64,000 nt of DNA from assembly GCF_050749885.1 (NCBI RefSeq), contig NZ_JBOIUB010000001.1, forward strand, positions 1,202,697-1,266,696. The letters run 5' to 3'. Positions within the stretch are counted from its first letter, which is position 1, and the number at the start of each line of letters is the position of its first letter. This DNA is from Zooshikella sp050749885 (GTDB taxonomy: Bacteria; Pseudomonadota; Gammaproteobacteria; Pseudomonadales; Zooshikellaceae). The notes under the pieces were generated by a model. That model did no database searches. It was not told where the DNA came from and saw nothing but the letters and a program-made list of their open reading frames with translations. This document shows, piece by piece, positions 1 to 9,099 of the stretch. Position numbers and translations under genes: made by a program.

Positions 1-1024
1 CGGCAAAGTCGCCGCTGCACGAAATAATTATCCCCAAGCCCTAGAGTACTTTAATCAGCTCCTTGCCCTCAATCCTCAGTATGTTAACTGTTATGATGAG
101 ATTGCCGCGACGTATCTTGCGATTGGTGATGCAACCAAAGCACAACAAGCGATTATGACAGGGGTACAAATTTCACCTCGCTCAGTTCATCGCCAACTCA
201 AGCTTGCTGAAATCAGCCGTAAAAATGATGATCTTGATACCGCAACACAAGCCTACCGAAATACCGTAGAACTAGGAAAAAACTCCATTCATGATACAAC
301 AGATAATCATCTAAACTTTGCACGTTGTTTATCCGATAATGCTGAACATGACTACTCAAAAGAAGGCAAATTCCAAGCTAAGGAAGCCTTAAATATTCTG
401 GAACAAATCAATAAAAAATATAAAGATGATCCCAAATTAATGTTGCAGTCAGCAATGATAACGTCCCGTGTTCATGCCGGCCAAAATAATGAAGCTGATG
501 CTGAAAAATCTTTAACATCAGCCTTAAAAGCAATGGAAAATATGGGAGATAGTGTTAGTCCTGATATCCAACTAGAAATGGCGAAAACACTCTTCACCAA
601 CAATCGTACTGAAGACGCAGAACAGATTTTAAGAAAAGTTATTGCTGAAAACCCTGATAAACAAGATTTAATTGATCAGGCCAATGCACTCTTAGATGAA
701 CCCGTCAGTATCAAAAATCGTATTAAAGCCGCAGCAATTAACCAAGAAGCAATTACGGCCTACGAGCAACAAGACTTTTCTAAAGCCATTGAAAAGTTCA
801 CGGAAGCGCTCAAGTTTTCTCCAAGACACCCAGGGCTCAATTTAAATTTAATTCAAGCTTACCTTAAGCAAATGAGTGACTCAGGACTTGCCAAAAAAAC
901 GCTAGAGCAGTGTCAAACTTATGTAAATAATGTAAGCCATATTCATGCGTCTCATCCACAGTTTGAACGTTATGAGGCGTTAAAAAGTAAAATAGCCTCA
1001 TTGCAACAAAAACTATCAGCATAG
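1..1024 (+). CDS. TPR-repeat protein, C-terminal part (gene cut by window edge)
   Basis: The reading frame is open from base 2 with no stop before 1024, so the gene begins outside the window and only about 340 C-terminal residues are visible. They are helical and show tetratricopeptide-like units, for example around the segments starting NNYPQALEYF and AYEQQDFSKAIEKF. It lies 15 bases upstream of a small cytosolic histidine kinase and is probably co-transcribed with it. TPR tails of this kind occur on response regulators paired with such kinases, so the missing N-terminus could be a receiver domain; that is inference. A methionine codon at 155 is internal to the same frame and is unlikely to be the true start, because TPR sequence continues upstream of it. 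Confidence 0.7.
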   Translation, partial: GKVAAARNNYPQALEYFNQLLALNPQYVNCYDEIAATYLAIGDATKAQQAIMTGVQISPRSVHRQLKLAEISRKNDDLDTATQAYRNTVELGKNSIHDTTDNHLNFARCLSDNAEHDYSKEGKFQAKEALNILEQINKKYKDDPKLMLQSAMITSRVHAGQNNEADAEKSLTSALKAMENMGDSVSPDIQLEMAKTLFTNNRTEDAEQILRKVIAENPDKQDLIDQANALLDEPVSIKNRIKAAAINQEAITAYEQQDFSKAIEKFTEALKFSPRHPGLNLNLIQAYLKQMSDSGLAKKTLEQCQTYVNNVSHIHASHPQFERYEALKSKIASLQQKLSA

Positions 1025-1039
1025 TCTTCGGAGATAATT

Positions 1040-1732
1040 ATGGCGGATGCTCCTACTTTAGATTTCTCTCTAGTACTTGCTGCTACAGTGCATGATATGA
1101 AAAACTCGCTTGGCATGCTGTTAGGCTCTATCGAAGAAACCGTTGAACAGTTCCCACCTAAAACACAAGCACAGTCTGAGTATTATGCATTACTGCATTA
1201 CGAAGCTTCTCGAGTCAATAATGATCTGATCCAGTTACTCGGCTTATATCGACTAGACCAGGATCAATTATTGTTACAAATAGAAGAACAGTTTGTAATG
1301 GATTTGTTAGAAGAGCAAACCTTACGTAATAAAATCTTATTTGACGCAAGAAATATAAACTTAGAAATTGACTGCCCTGCTCATTTAAGCTGGTACTACG
1401 ACCGAGATTTGATTGCCTGTGTCCTCAATAACGTATTAGTCAATACCCTACGCTACACCAAAGACAAAATTAAAATTACTGCACAAGCAACCAACGAGTT
1501 AACGATACTAATAGCAGACAATGGTCCTGGTTATCCAGATCACATGCTTATTGACCCATTACACTTTCACTCGCAAAAATCCATTAATACGCATACAGGC
1601 AGTACCCATCTTGGACTTTATTTTGCCCAACGAATTGCCCAGCTTCATACACAAGAAAACAGTGCTGGCTATATTCAGCTGGAAAATAACAGTGAACTGG
1701 GTGGAGGTGTCTTTAAGCTGGTTTTACCATAA
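1040..1732 (+). CDS. Small cytosolic sensor histidine kinase
   Basis: The 230-residue protein has no membrane segment. An H-box-like sequence (VHDMKNSLG) puts the likely phospho-accepting histidine at residue 18. An ATPase domain follows, with an N-box-like stretch (NNVLVNTLRYTK, near 133-144) and a G-box (ADNGPGYP, near 158), then a second glycine-rich region near the C-terminus. It is short for a histidine kinase and lacks a visible sensor domain, so input probably comes from a partner protein. The start is preceded by a GGAG-like ribosome site. It follows the TPR gene closely, suggesting one two-component unit. The downstream gene is convergent. Confidence 0.8.
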   Translation: MADAPTLDFSLVLAATVHDMKNSLGMLLGSIEETVEQFPPKTQAQSEYYALLHYEASRVNNDLIQLLGLYRLDQDQLLLQIEEQFVMDLLEEQTLRNKILFDARNINLEIDCPAHLSWYYDRDLIACVLNNVLVNTLRYTKDKIKITAQATNELTILIADNGPGYPDHMLIDPLHFHSQKSINTHTGSTHLGLYFAQRIAQLHTQENSAGYIQLENNSELGGGVFKLVLP

Positions 1733-1780
1733 CGAACACCACCCTCTAGCAGATATATAAAATTAACTACGACACTAAAC

Positions 1781-3913
1781 CTACTCGTGTTTCCCTTGAC
1801 GCTCCCATTGATGGTATCGTGCCAACCCATTGAGCAACTTCTCAGGTGCATGCGCCTTTTTCCAAACACCAGCCGCATACTTATTAGCTTCTGATAATGT
1901 AGGGTAAATATGAATGGTACCTAGAATCTTATTTAAGCCTAATCCATGTTTCATGGCTGAAATATATTCTGTAATTAATTCACTGGCGTGATACCCAACA
2001 ATTGTCACCCCTAAAATAGTATCTTTACCAGGGACGGTAAGTACTTTAACAAAGCCATGGGCCTCTTCATCAGCAATGGCCCGGTCCAGATCATCGATAT
2101 TATATCGAGTGACTTCATAAGCAATATTTTGCTCTTGAGCCTCTTGTTCATTAAAACCAACACGAGCCACTTCGGGATCAGTAAATGTTGCCCAGGGAAT
2201 AACTCGGTAGTCTACTTTAAACTTTTTAAATCGTCTAAATAGGGCATTTACTGCAGCATACCATGCTTGGTGTGATGCCGTATGAGTAAACTGATAAGGA
2301 CCAGCAACATCTCCACAAGCATAAATATTTGGAAACTTTGTTTGTAAATATTCATTGACGGCAATTGTTCCACGCTCAGTCAATGCAATACCTAATGCAT
2401 CCAAACCAAGGTTTGCTGTATTTGCTTGACGACCTACTGCTACTAAAACAAGATCAAAACTTAGTGTTTTCTGGCTCCCATTTGCTTCCAAAATAACCTG
2501 CTTTTGTCCATCTTTAAGATAGAATTCTACAGGCTTATGACCTGCTAACACTTCTATACCTTCTTCTATAAATTTCTGCTGTATTAATGCAGAGACTTCT
2601 TCATCTTCACGAGGCATCAAGCGAGGCGCTATATCTATTTGTGTAACGCTTACCCCAAGTCGAGCGAATGCTTGAGTTAACTCACAACCAATAGGTCCTC
2701 CCCCAATCACCAACATTCGTTCTGGACGCTCACGAATACGCCAGATTGTGTCTGACGTGTAATAATCTATAGTGTCTAACCCAGGAATTGGCGGCACCAT
2801 AGGGCTTCCACCTGAAGCAATAATGATGTTTTTCGTAGTGACCGTTTTTCCATCAATATCGACAGAATAAGGGGTTTTAATGGTCGCAGTTCCTGTTACA
2901 CACTCAACACCCAGTGTGGTATAACGCTCAATAGAATCATGAGGCTCTACTTTTTGAATAACTTGCTGTACCCTTTCCATCACCTTAGCAAAGTCCACTT
3001 GCACTTCAGGTTGAGCAATACCATAAGCCTCTGCGCGTCGAAAATAGTGCGCCATTTTGGCTGATCTTAATAACGCTTTTGAGGGAACACATCCCGTATT
3101 TAAGCAATCTCCCCCCATTTTATAGCGCTCAATCAACATGACCTTTGCTTTAACTGCAGCCGCAATATAAGCTGATACCAGCCCAGCAGAGCCTGCCCCG
3201 ATCACCAATAAATTTGTATCAAAGTGAGTAGGTCTGGGATACGATTTCAGCACTTTGTACTCCTTCCAGCGCGTTATTACCGCTTTAGCCAGCCAGGGGA
3301 ATATTCCCAGCAAAAGAAATGCAGCGATAATTTCTGGCTGTAATACGCCTTTAATTGATAACGCTTCAACCTGTGTCAGACTTGCTCCAGCCCCCACATA
3401 AACAATTGTTCCTGGCAACATACCCACCTGACTGACGATAAAAAAGCGCCCTGTCCGAATGGGCGTTAATCCCATGACTAAGTTAATAACAAAAAAGGGA
3501 ATAGCAGGAATCAAACGTAATGTAAAAAGGTAAAAAGCCCCTTCTTGACGAATACCTTGGTTAATTGTTTTCAAATAACTTGAAAAACGGCTTTGTACCC
3601 AGTCATGGAGTAATGTGCGCGAAAGTAAGAATGCTAAGGTAGCCCCAATCGTACTGGCAAACGATACCAAAATAGTACCGTGTAACAGTCCAAAAATGAC
3701 ACCTGCAACCAATGTCATGAGTGCTGCGCCAGGCAGTGATAGCCCAGTAACTGCCACATAAATAACAAAGAAAATCAATGCTGTTTCTATAGGGTTCTGA
3801 TCATAAAGTGACTGAAAGAAAGAAACAGAAAGGTACTGTTCAAGATCAAGTAGAAAAAAAAGAGCTATGGCAATAGCAACACTCGTTGCCAATATCAGTT
3901 TTGATTTCTTCAT
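1781..3913 (-). CDS. DedA/TVP38-type membrane domain fused to FAD-dependent disulphide oxidoreductase
   Basis: This 710-residue protein joins two modules. Residues 1-210 are hydrophobic with several membrane helices and the glycine/proline-rich core typical of the TVP38/TMEM64 (SNARE-associated, DedA-like) family. Residues 230-710 form a class I pyridine-nucleotide disulphide oxidoreductase. It has an FAD-binding GAGSAG near 239, a redox-active pair Cys270-Cys275 in GGDCLNTGC, an NAD(P)H-binding GGGPIG, an FAD-binding CGD, and a C-terminal HIYPT starting near 668 that should supply the active-site His. The reductase part resembles mercuric reductase or dihydrolipoamide dehydrogenase, but there is no N-terminal metal-binding domain or C-terminal Cys pair. 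Fusions like this are known in proteobacteria. The substrate is unknown; a membrane-anchored thiol or quinone-linked reductase is plausible. Confidence 0.85.
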   Translation of the reverse strand: MKKSKLILATSVAIAIALFFLLDLEQYLSVSFFQSLYDQNPIETALIFFVIYVAVTGLSLPGAALMTLVAGVIFGLLHGTILVSFASTIGATLAFLLSRTLLHDWVQSRFSSYLKTINQGIRQEGAFYLFTLRLIPAIPFFVINLVMGLTPIRTGRFFIVSQVGMLPGTIVYVGAGASLTQVEALSIKGVLQPEIIAAFLLLGIFPWLAKAVITRWKEYKVLKSYPRPTHFDTNLLVIGAGSAGLVSAYIAAAVKAKVMLIERYKMGGDCLNTGCVPSKALLRSAKMAHYFRRAEAYGIAQPEVQVDFAKVMERVQQVIQKVEPHDSIERYTTLGVECVTGTATIKTPYSVDIDGKTVTTKNIIIASGGSPMVPPIPGLDTIDYYTSDTIWRIRERPERMLVIGGGPIGCELTQAFARLGVSVTQIDIAPRLMPREDEEVSALIQQKFIEEGIEVLAGHKPVEFYLKDGQKQVILEANGSQKTLSFDLVLVAVGRQANTANLGLDALGIALTERGTIAVNEYLQTKFPNIYACGDVAGPYQFTHTASHQAWYAAVNALFRRFKKFKVDYRVIPWATFTDPEVARVGFNEQEAQEQNIAYEVTRYNIDDLDRAIADEEAHGFVKVLTVPGKDTILGVTIVGYHASELITEYISAMKHGLGLNKILGTIHIYPTLSEANKYAAGVWKKAHAPEKLLNGLARYHQWERQGKHE

Positions 3914-3955
3914 TAGTAGTCCTGCACTAGAGGTATGATCCCCTATAACATTTTA

Positions 3956-4147
3956 TATACCCTTCACGAATAACTTTTATAGCACTAAGGCAAAAGGGCT
4001 TTGCTAGCTTCATTCTTAACCACCAAGGATGATGGGAATACAGTTTATGCAGAAGCACTTAACGGCCCCTACAGTCACTTATTATTTATCAGCTCCTGCG
4101 CTTCATAACTCGATGGCCTCGCCTAAAAGCCATTCGTGTTGGTTATG
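3956..4147. repeat. Dispersed palindromic repeat, copy A (long form, diverged)
   Basis: It begins TATACCCTTCACGAAT and ends near GTTATG, and aligns along its length with the reverse complement of the copy at 53171-53345. The shared middle includes CAGTTTATGCAG and CAGTCACTTATT. It is the most diverged full-length copy. It fills most of the 396-base gap between the fused oxidoreductase gene (start 3913) and the secreted-protein gene (start 4310). See the findings for the family description. Confidence 0.75.
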
Positions 4148-4309
4148 CCATCATCAACTCTGACCTGATTACACTGTGTTTTATTTCAAAAACTAACACT
4201 CTCTGCTTGCCTTGCTATTATAAGCTATCCAAATTGTGAGCTACCCCCAGCCTCCTTCAGTACGCAAAAGGTAAAGTATCAAGTAGTCATGTCAGAGGGG
4301 GCCGTTAAA

Positions 4310-5011
4310 ATGAAACAACGCTTTAACACCAAGCTATGGTATATTACCTGCGCTCTATGCCTCACCCTCCAGATGAGCCTTCAAGTTCAGGCTTCATCAC
4401 CTAGCACAGATACTAAGCAACCTACTACTCAGACTACACCTGTTGCTAATCATAGCTGTCAAGAGCAGTTTTGTGAGCTCATTGCACTTGAACAACCTTG
4501 GCCAGCTAAAGTAACGCCCCCAGCCCAAGCCACTACACTGCTATTCGATGCCTTTCGATTTAGAGTTACTGGTCCATTTTCATCCATCAGTCAAACAGAA
4601 AATGAGCTGTTCTTAAAGCAACGTGTGGGATTCTCTCTAGCACTGCAGATATTAACGCTTGATGATTACCCTGAACTTAAAAATAGCAACATTAAAGCTC
4701 ATGATATACCCACTATTATGTTTGAAGTTCCCCGGAAGAAAATACTACAGGAAAAACAACCCAATATTCGTGCACTTAAACTGGGTCTTTATAAAGCAGC
4801 GAGACACACTGATTTTAAAACATTTGATCAAGTATCTGTTATTCGCAATGGTGATATCAAAGCTTTCTTAATTAAAGGGGACAATATTTCATTTAACTAC
4901 GCAGCGTATTTTATAGATTTAAACATACCAGGTAAATTTTATCGGATTGAGTTCAACCATGGTAATAAACGAAACTGGTTGAATTTATTGGGCTCAATGT
5001 CTATCAACTAA
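4310..5011 (+). CDS. Secreted protein of unknown function
   Basis: I do not recognise this family. The predicted protein of 233 residues starts with a clear signal peptide (MKQRFNTKLW, then a hydrophobic run ending near LQVQA), so it should be exported. The start at 4310 is preferred over an in-frame ATG at 4289 because AGAGGGGG lies about 8 bases upstream and the signal peptide begins there. A low-complexity Ser/Thr/Pro/Gln stretch follows the signal peptide. Next comes a Cys pair (CQEQFC) and a region of alternating beta-like segments. It lies upstream of a bidirectional terminator and is convergent with the next gene. The function is unknown. Confidence 0.65.
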   Translation: MKQRFNTKLWYITCALCLTLQMSLQVQASSPSTDTKQPTTQTTPVANHSCQEQFCELIALEQPWPAKVTPPAQATTLLFDAFRFRVTGPFSSISQTENELFLKQRVGFSLALQILTLDDYPELKNSNIKAHDIPTIMFEVPRKKILQEKQPNIRALKLGLYKAARHTDFKTFDQVSVIRNGDIKAFLIKGDNISFNYAAYFIDLNIPGKFYRIEFNHGNKRNWLNLLGSMSIN

Positions 5012-5080
5012 AGGGGGTCTCTAAAAATAGTGAATACAGTGCTCCCCCCTCTCATTTTATATAGTAATTTTTACTCAATA

Positions 5081-5117
5081 AAAAAGAGAGCCAAAAAACT
5101 GGCTCTCTTTTTTTTCA
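5081..5117. terminator. Bidirectional rho-independent terminator
   Basis: The stem AAAAAGAGAGCCA pairs with TGGCTCTCTTTTT around a short A-rich loop. An A-run lies on one side and a T-run on the other, so it can serve the two convergent genes ending at 5011 and 5150. Confidence 0.85.
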
Positions 5118-5149
5118 AGCTATAACTATACTATTCAACTACTGTATAA

Positions 5150-5428
5150 TTATGGATCTACTTTATCTAAGTTCTTACGGATAAAGTTTTCAATTGTTTG
5201 GCAAGCAAGGAAAGGAGAGCGCTCAGTAATAGTAATTACTGCTTCCTTATCAACAATTGTATACTCACCTTTAACTGTACCAAAAACAGGTACTGAAACA
5301 CTGAATTTGCCAGAATGAGTATCGCCTTCCAATGTACCACCATTACCATCAATCATCACTTTAACACGCGCATAAATATCTTCTGGCTGACCATTAAACG
5401 CTACTTTAAAAGGTGCACATGATGCCAT
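5150..5428 (-). CDS. Small conserved-looking hypothetical protein
   Basis: A 92-residue protein preceded by a strong AAGGAGA ribosome site, which supports it as a real gene. The sequence is beta-rich in the middle (GKFSVSVPVFGTVKGEY) and ends in an amphipathic helix (TIENFIRKNL). There is no signal peptide or membrane segment. The pattern of short strands followed by a C-terminal helix is reminiscent of small proteins of the polyhydroxyalkanoate-granule-associated type, but I cannot confirm that family. It is a single-gene unit ending at a bidirectional terminator. Confidence 0.6.
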   Translation of the reverse strand: MASCAPFKVAFNGQPEDIYARVKVMIDGNGGTLEGDTHSGKFSVSVPVFGTVKGEYTIVDKEAVITITERSPFLACQTIENFIRKNLDKVDP

Positions 5429-5806
5429 AACTAATATCTCCTTATTAATTATAAAAATTTATTTTTTAGCTTACCAACAGTGACTATTTATGTTTTTCAT
5501 AGCCTGCTGTAGAAGCTGATGACAATAGTACGCACCACTAAAAAAAATATAATTTGGAAAAAACTCCATAGATTTTTTTATAATGCACCAGAAGAAAACG
5601 AGAATGATCCTATATTAAATAACCGATCTTGATCACATAGCGTAGCCCAAGCATTACACATACACTGACTTATGAAAGCGTATTCCTAAATTACACCGAC
5701 TAACCTATTGTGAAAGATAGAATTAGAATCAGCGTCTAAATAGCCAGCACGGTATTGACAAGGTATACTATTTCTTTTGAATATCTACTGGATAGGAGCA
5801 AGTGTG
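5429..5806. other. Intergenic region with lptM promoter area
   Basis: This is an AT-rich divergent gap between the small hypothetical gene and lptM. Apart from a possible promoter close to lptM I see no gene, RNA or repeat in it. Confidence 0.5.
5755..5783 (+). promoter_or_regulatory. Possible sigma-70 promoter for lptM-lysA
   Basis: A perfect TTGACA at 5755-5760 is followed 17 bases later by TGAATA, a poor -10 match. An alternative -10, TATACT, lies at 5764-5769 but has a poor -35. It is only 24 bases upstream of the lptM start codon, so the assignment is weak. Confidence 0.3.
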
Positions 5807-5926
5807 ATGCGTATCATCTTCTCAATGGTTTTGCTGTTGTTACTGTCCGGCTGTGGCCAAAAAGGGCCTTTATATTTGCCAGATGATACAGAGCAACAGC
5901 AAACGACTGAAGAAACAGCTGAGTAA
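5807..5926 (+). CDS. lptM: LPS-assembly lipoprotein LptM (YifL family)
   Basis: A 39-residue lipoprotein whose start codon follows a TAGGAGC ribosome site. A short signal peptide ends in the lipobox LSGC, giving a mature N-terminal cysteine at residue 16. The following GQKGPLYLP is the signature of this family. The tail is acidic and Gln/Thr-rich. LptM helps the outer-membrane LPS translocon LptD/E mature. The gene sits directly upstream of lysA, its usual neighbour in pseudomonads, separated by only 34 bases, so the two are probably co-transcribed. Confidence 0.9.
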   Translation: MRIIFSMVLLLLLSGCGQKGPLYLPDDTEQQQTTEETAE

Positions 5927-5960
5927 AAAATCACAACCAGACAGGTGTACTTAGGTCATT

Positions 5961-7211
5961 ATGGATCACTTTCACTATCAAGACGGTGAACTCTTTGCAG
6001 AAAATGTTCCCGTCGCTAAGATAGCCGCACAATTTGGCACCCCCACCTACCTCTACTCTCGTGCGACATTAACCCGCCATTTTCAGGCATACCAACGCGC
6101 TTTGGGTAATCACCCGCACTTAATTTGCTTTGCTGTCAAGGCAAACGCCAATATTGCAGTACTCAACGTGCTTGCCAAGCTAGGGGCCGGTTTTGATATT
6201 GTTTCTGTGGGTGAGTTAGAGAGAGTGCTTGCGGCAGGAGGCGATCCCAAAAAAGTTGTTTTTTCAGGTGTAGGCAAACAGCCTCATGAAATGCGTCGAG
6301 CATTGTCAGTGGGTGTACATTGTTTTAATGTTGAGTCCATTGCAGAGTTGGAACAACTTCAAGCTGTCGCCAGTGATATGGATATCGTTGCCAACATTTC
6401 TATGCGTGTTAATCCTGATGTGGATCCACAAACACACCCTTATATATCCACAGGACTAAAAGAAAATAAGTTTGGTATCGATATAAATGAAGCAATCACT
6501 GTTTATGAGCAGGCGGCTCGTTTAAGTCATATCCATATTATTGGCATTGATTGCCACATTGGGTCTCAACTGACTTCTTTACCTCCATTTCTAGATGCCC
6601 TAGACCGGCTTCTGGGCTTAGTTGACGCACTGGCGGCAAAAGGAATTACCATACAACATTTGGATTTAGGTGGAGGGCTTGGGGTACCTTATCGAAATGA
6701 GCAACCTCCCGAACCTGATACTTATGCGAGTGCCATTTTAGAACGTTTGGGCAGTCGCGCCTTAGAACTTATCTTTGAGCCAGGTCGATCGATTGCTGCC
6801 AATGCAGGCATTCTCATTACACGAGTTGACTATTTAAAGCCCACAGCAACAAAACACTTTGCCATTGTCGATGCAGCCATGAATGATCTGCTGCGACCCG
6901 CTCTTTACCAGGCATGGCAAGAAATTATTCCCGTGACTCCCCGTCATGACTGCGAATCTCAAACCTATGATATTGTTGGTGCTATTTGTGAAACCAGTGA
7001 CTTTTTAGGTAAAGATCGCGAATTGGCTATTCAGCCTCAGGACTTATTAGCGGTACGTTCAGCAGGTGCCTACGGCTTTGTTATGAGCTCCAATTACAAT
7101 ACACGTAACCGAGCCGCTGAAGTGATGGTTGATGGTGATCAGTATCATTTAATTCGCAAACGTGAAACCATTACAGAGCAACTTGCTAATGAGCTATTGC
7201 TGCCAGAGTAA
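5961..7211 (+). CDS. lysA: Diaminopimelate decarboxylase
   Basis: The 416-residue, PLP-dependent enzyme converts meso-diaminopimelate to L-lysine, the last step of lysine synthesis. The fold type III signatures are present: PLP lysine at residue 60 in FAVKANAN, HIGSQ, the phosphate-binding GGGLGVPY, EPGRS, and the catalytic CETSDFLG followed near the C-terminus by GAYGFVMSSNYN. Its length is normal for the family. It lies between lptM and dapF, the gene for the epimerase that makes its substrate. Confidence 0.97.
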   Translation: MDHFHYQDGELFAENVPVAKIAAQFGTPTYLYSRATLTRHFQAYQRALGNHPHLICFAVKANANIAVLNVLAKLGAGFDIVSVGELERVLAAGGDPKKVVFSGVGKQPHEMRRALSVGVHCFNVESIAELEQLQAVASDMDIVANISMRVNPDVDPQTHPYISTGLKENKFGIDINEAITVYEQAARLSHIHIIGIDCHIGSQLTSLPPFLDALDRLLGLVDALAAKGITIQHLDLGGGLGVPYRNEQPPEPDTYASAILERLGSRALELIFEPGRSIAANAGILITRVDYLKPTATKHFAIVDAAMNDLLRPALYQAWQEIIPVTPRHDCESQTYDIVGAICETSDFLGKDRELAIQPQDLLAVRSAGAYGFVMSSNYNTRNRAAEVMVDGDQYHLIRKRETITEQLANELLLPE

Positions 7212-7575
7212 TCCCAAGCTCATAATTTTTATACCCAGTAAAAGGTATACATGCCTCGCTAGCCTGAACTTGGGCTAGCAATATATCCTTAAGCTACATA
7301 ATTAAACCGTAAAACCTAGCACGAAAATAAAAAACAAACCTAGTGTTAATACACAGCAAGTACTGTTAGGCTTAAGACAAACGAAACACCTCTATGTGAA
7401 TTTATATCTGCGACAAGTGATGTACTCACACTTAGTCGTTTTTTATACCCACAATTTAAGAGGATATACTCTAGAATGGCATAGTCATGGTTATGCTCCT
7501 TTCTATGAGTATCAAAACGACATAATTACAACAGACTTGTTTTCATAAAGTATTTAAGAATTGAGACTATTTTAA
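7212..7575. other. Intergenic region lysA-dapF
   Basis: This is a 364-base gap inside what is usually a tight block. It holds a small hairpin at 7258-7279 and a short palindrome, TATACC...GGTATA, near 7230. I see no coding sequence or strong terminator, so dapF may have its own promoter here. Confidence 0.5.
7258..7279. repeat. Small hairpin after lysA
   Basis: Seven-base arms GCTAGCC and GGCTAGC surround an 8-base loop. No T-run follows, so it is not a standard terminator. Confidence 0.4.
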
Positions 7576-8406
7576 ATGCTACTTCGCTTCACCAAAATGC
7601 ACGGATTGGGCAATGATTTTATGGTAATCGATCTGGTTACCCAACATGCTCGTCTCACCCAAGAAAAAATCAAACAGCTAGCCAACCGGCACTTTGGTAT
7701 TGGCTTTGACCAACTGCTCATTGTCGAGCCTCCTTCCAAGCCTGATGTAGACTTCAAATACCGTATATTTAATGCCGATGGTTCTGAAGTTGAACAATGT
7801 GGTAATGGTGCACGCTGCTTTGCCCGTTTTGTCAGAGACCGGAAATTAACCAGCAAACGCTCTATCAATGTTGAAACCCAGGGTGGCGATATAACGCTCA
7901 TTGTCCATAATAACAATGCCGTTGAAGTAGATATGGGGCATCCAATACTTGAGCCGGCACAGATACCATTTCATGCGAGACAGCAAGCCATCACCTATCC
8001 TATTCAATGTCACAACCAAGCCTTTGAAGTGAGTGCCGTCTCCATGGGTAATCCTCATATGGTTCTGCTTGTTGAAGATATTCTTCAAGCCCAGGTTGAA
8101 AAATGGGGACCTTTGCTGGAAAAACATGAATCTTTCCCACAACGTGCTAATGTTGGTTTTATGCAAGTCATTAATTCGCAACAAATTAAGTTACGTGTAT
8201 TTGAACGGGGTGCAGGAGAAACCCTTGCGTGTGGAACAGGTGCCTGTGCAGCCGTTGTGGCCGGCCGTCTTCAAAATTTGTTAACAGAGCAAGTTCAGGT
8301 GGATCTGCCAGGAGGCTCATTACAAATAGAATGGCAGGGAAGTGGACACTCAGTGCGTATGATCGGGCCAGCAACCCGTGTTTTTGAGGGGCAAGTACGT
8401 ATATGA
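7576..8406 (+). CDS. dapF: Diaminopimelate epimerase
   Basis: The 276-residue cofactor-independent racemase interconverts LL- and meso-diaminopimelate, for lysine and peptidoglycan synthesis. Both catalytic cysteines are visible: Cys75 in EQCGNGARC and Cys219 in LACGTGAC. The N-terminal MHGLGNDF is typical. The start ATG gives the family-standard N-terminus (MLLRFTKMHG), although its ribosome site is weak. The stop overlaps the next start in ATGA, which signals translational coupling with the DUF484 gene. Confidence 0.97.
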   Translation: MLLRFTKMHGLGNDFMVIDLVTQHARLTQEKIKQLANRHFGIGFDQLLIVEPPSKPDVDFKYRIFNADGSEVEQCGNGARCFARFVRDRKLTSKRSINVETQGGDITLIVHNNNAVEVDMGHPILEPAQIPFHARQQAITYPIQCHNQAFEVSAVSMGNPHMVLLVEDILQAQVEKWGPLLEKHESFPQRANVGFMQVINSQQIKLRVFERGAGETLACGTGACAAVVAGRLQNLLTEQVQVDLPGGSLQIEWQGSGHSVRMIGPATRVFEGQVRI

Positions 8407-9095
8407 AAGAACAACAACAAACCATACCACAAACACTAACCACTGAAGACGAAGTGGCTGATTACCTAAAGGCTAATCCCAACTTCTTGTATCAACGACC
8501 AGATCTGCTTAAATTACTCGAAATACCACACCCATCGGGACAAGCAACCTCCCTGATTGAACGACAAGTGTCTCTCCTCAGAGAGCGCAACCTGGAATTA
8601 CGCAACCAGCTTAACAAGTTATTAGATATTGCAAGAGAAAATGATTCGCTCTTTGAAAAAACCCGCCGATTAATTACTGAGCTGTTGGAAGCCAAATCAC
8701 TGGATGAAATTGGCAAGGTTTGTCGTATTACCTTGAAACATGAATTTAATGTTGATTTTGTAAGCCTTATACTTTTGGCTGACAACCCAAAAGTAAGTGC
8801 TTACTTCCAAATTCAACCGCTCACGCTTGCCCAACAAAAGATTTCTATCTTGCTTGCACAAGATAAACCTGTTTGTGGTGTCCTTCGACCCAACGAACAA
8901 GAATTTTTATTTCAAGAACATGCACAAGCTGTTGGTTCCAGTGCTGTCATTACACTACGTAGTACACAGCCCATAGGTATACTTGCCATCGGTAGTAAAG
9001 ATAGTAAACATTTTCAAACAGCAATGGGGACACTCTTCATTAGCTACATTGCTGATATACTAAGTCGAGCGTTACTCCAATATTGGCCTCATTAA
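8403..9095 (+). CDS. DUF484 family protein (GAF-like)
   Basis: This 230-residue cytosolic protein starts with a helical region containing the family-typical YLKANPNFLYQRPDLL (near 18-33), then a coiled-coil-like stretch (RERNLELRNQLNKLL), and ends in a GAF-like alpha/beta domain. Its molecular role is not established. In gammaproteobacteria it stands between dapF and xerC, as here, overlapping dapF by four bases and separated from xerC by four. The arrangement suggests one operon. Confidence 0.9.
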   Translation: MKEQQQTIPQTLTTEDEVADYLKANPNFLYQRPDLLKLLEIPHPSGQATSLIERQVSLLRERNLELRNQLNKLLDIARENDSLFEKTRRLITELLEAKSLDEIGKVCRITLKHEFNVDFVSLILLADNPKVSAYFQIQPLTLAQQKISILLAQDKPVCGVLRPNEQEFLFQEHAQAVGSSAVITLRSTQPIGILAIGSKDSKHFQTAMGTLFISYIADILSRALLQYWPH

Positions 9096-9099
9096 TAGC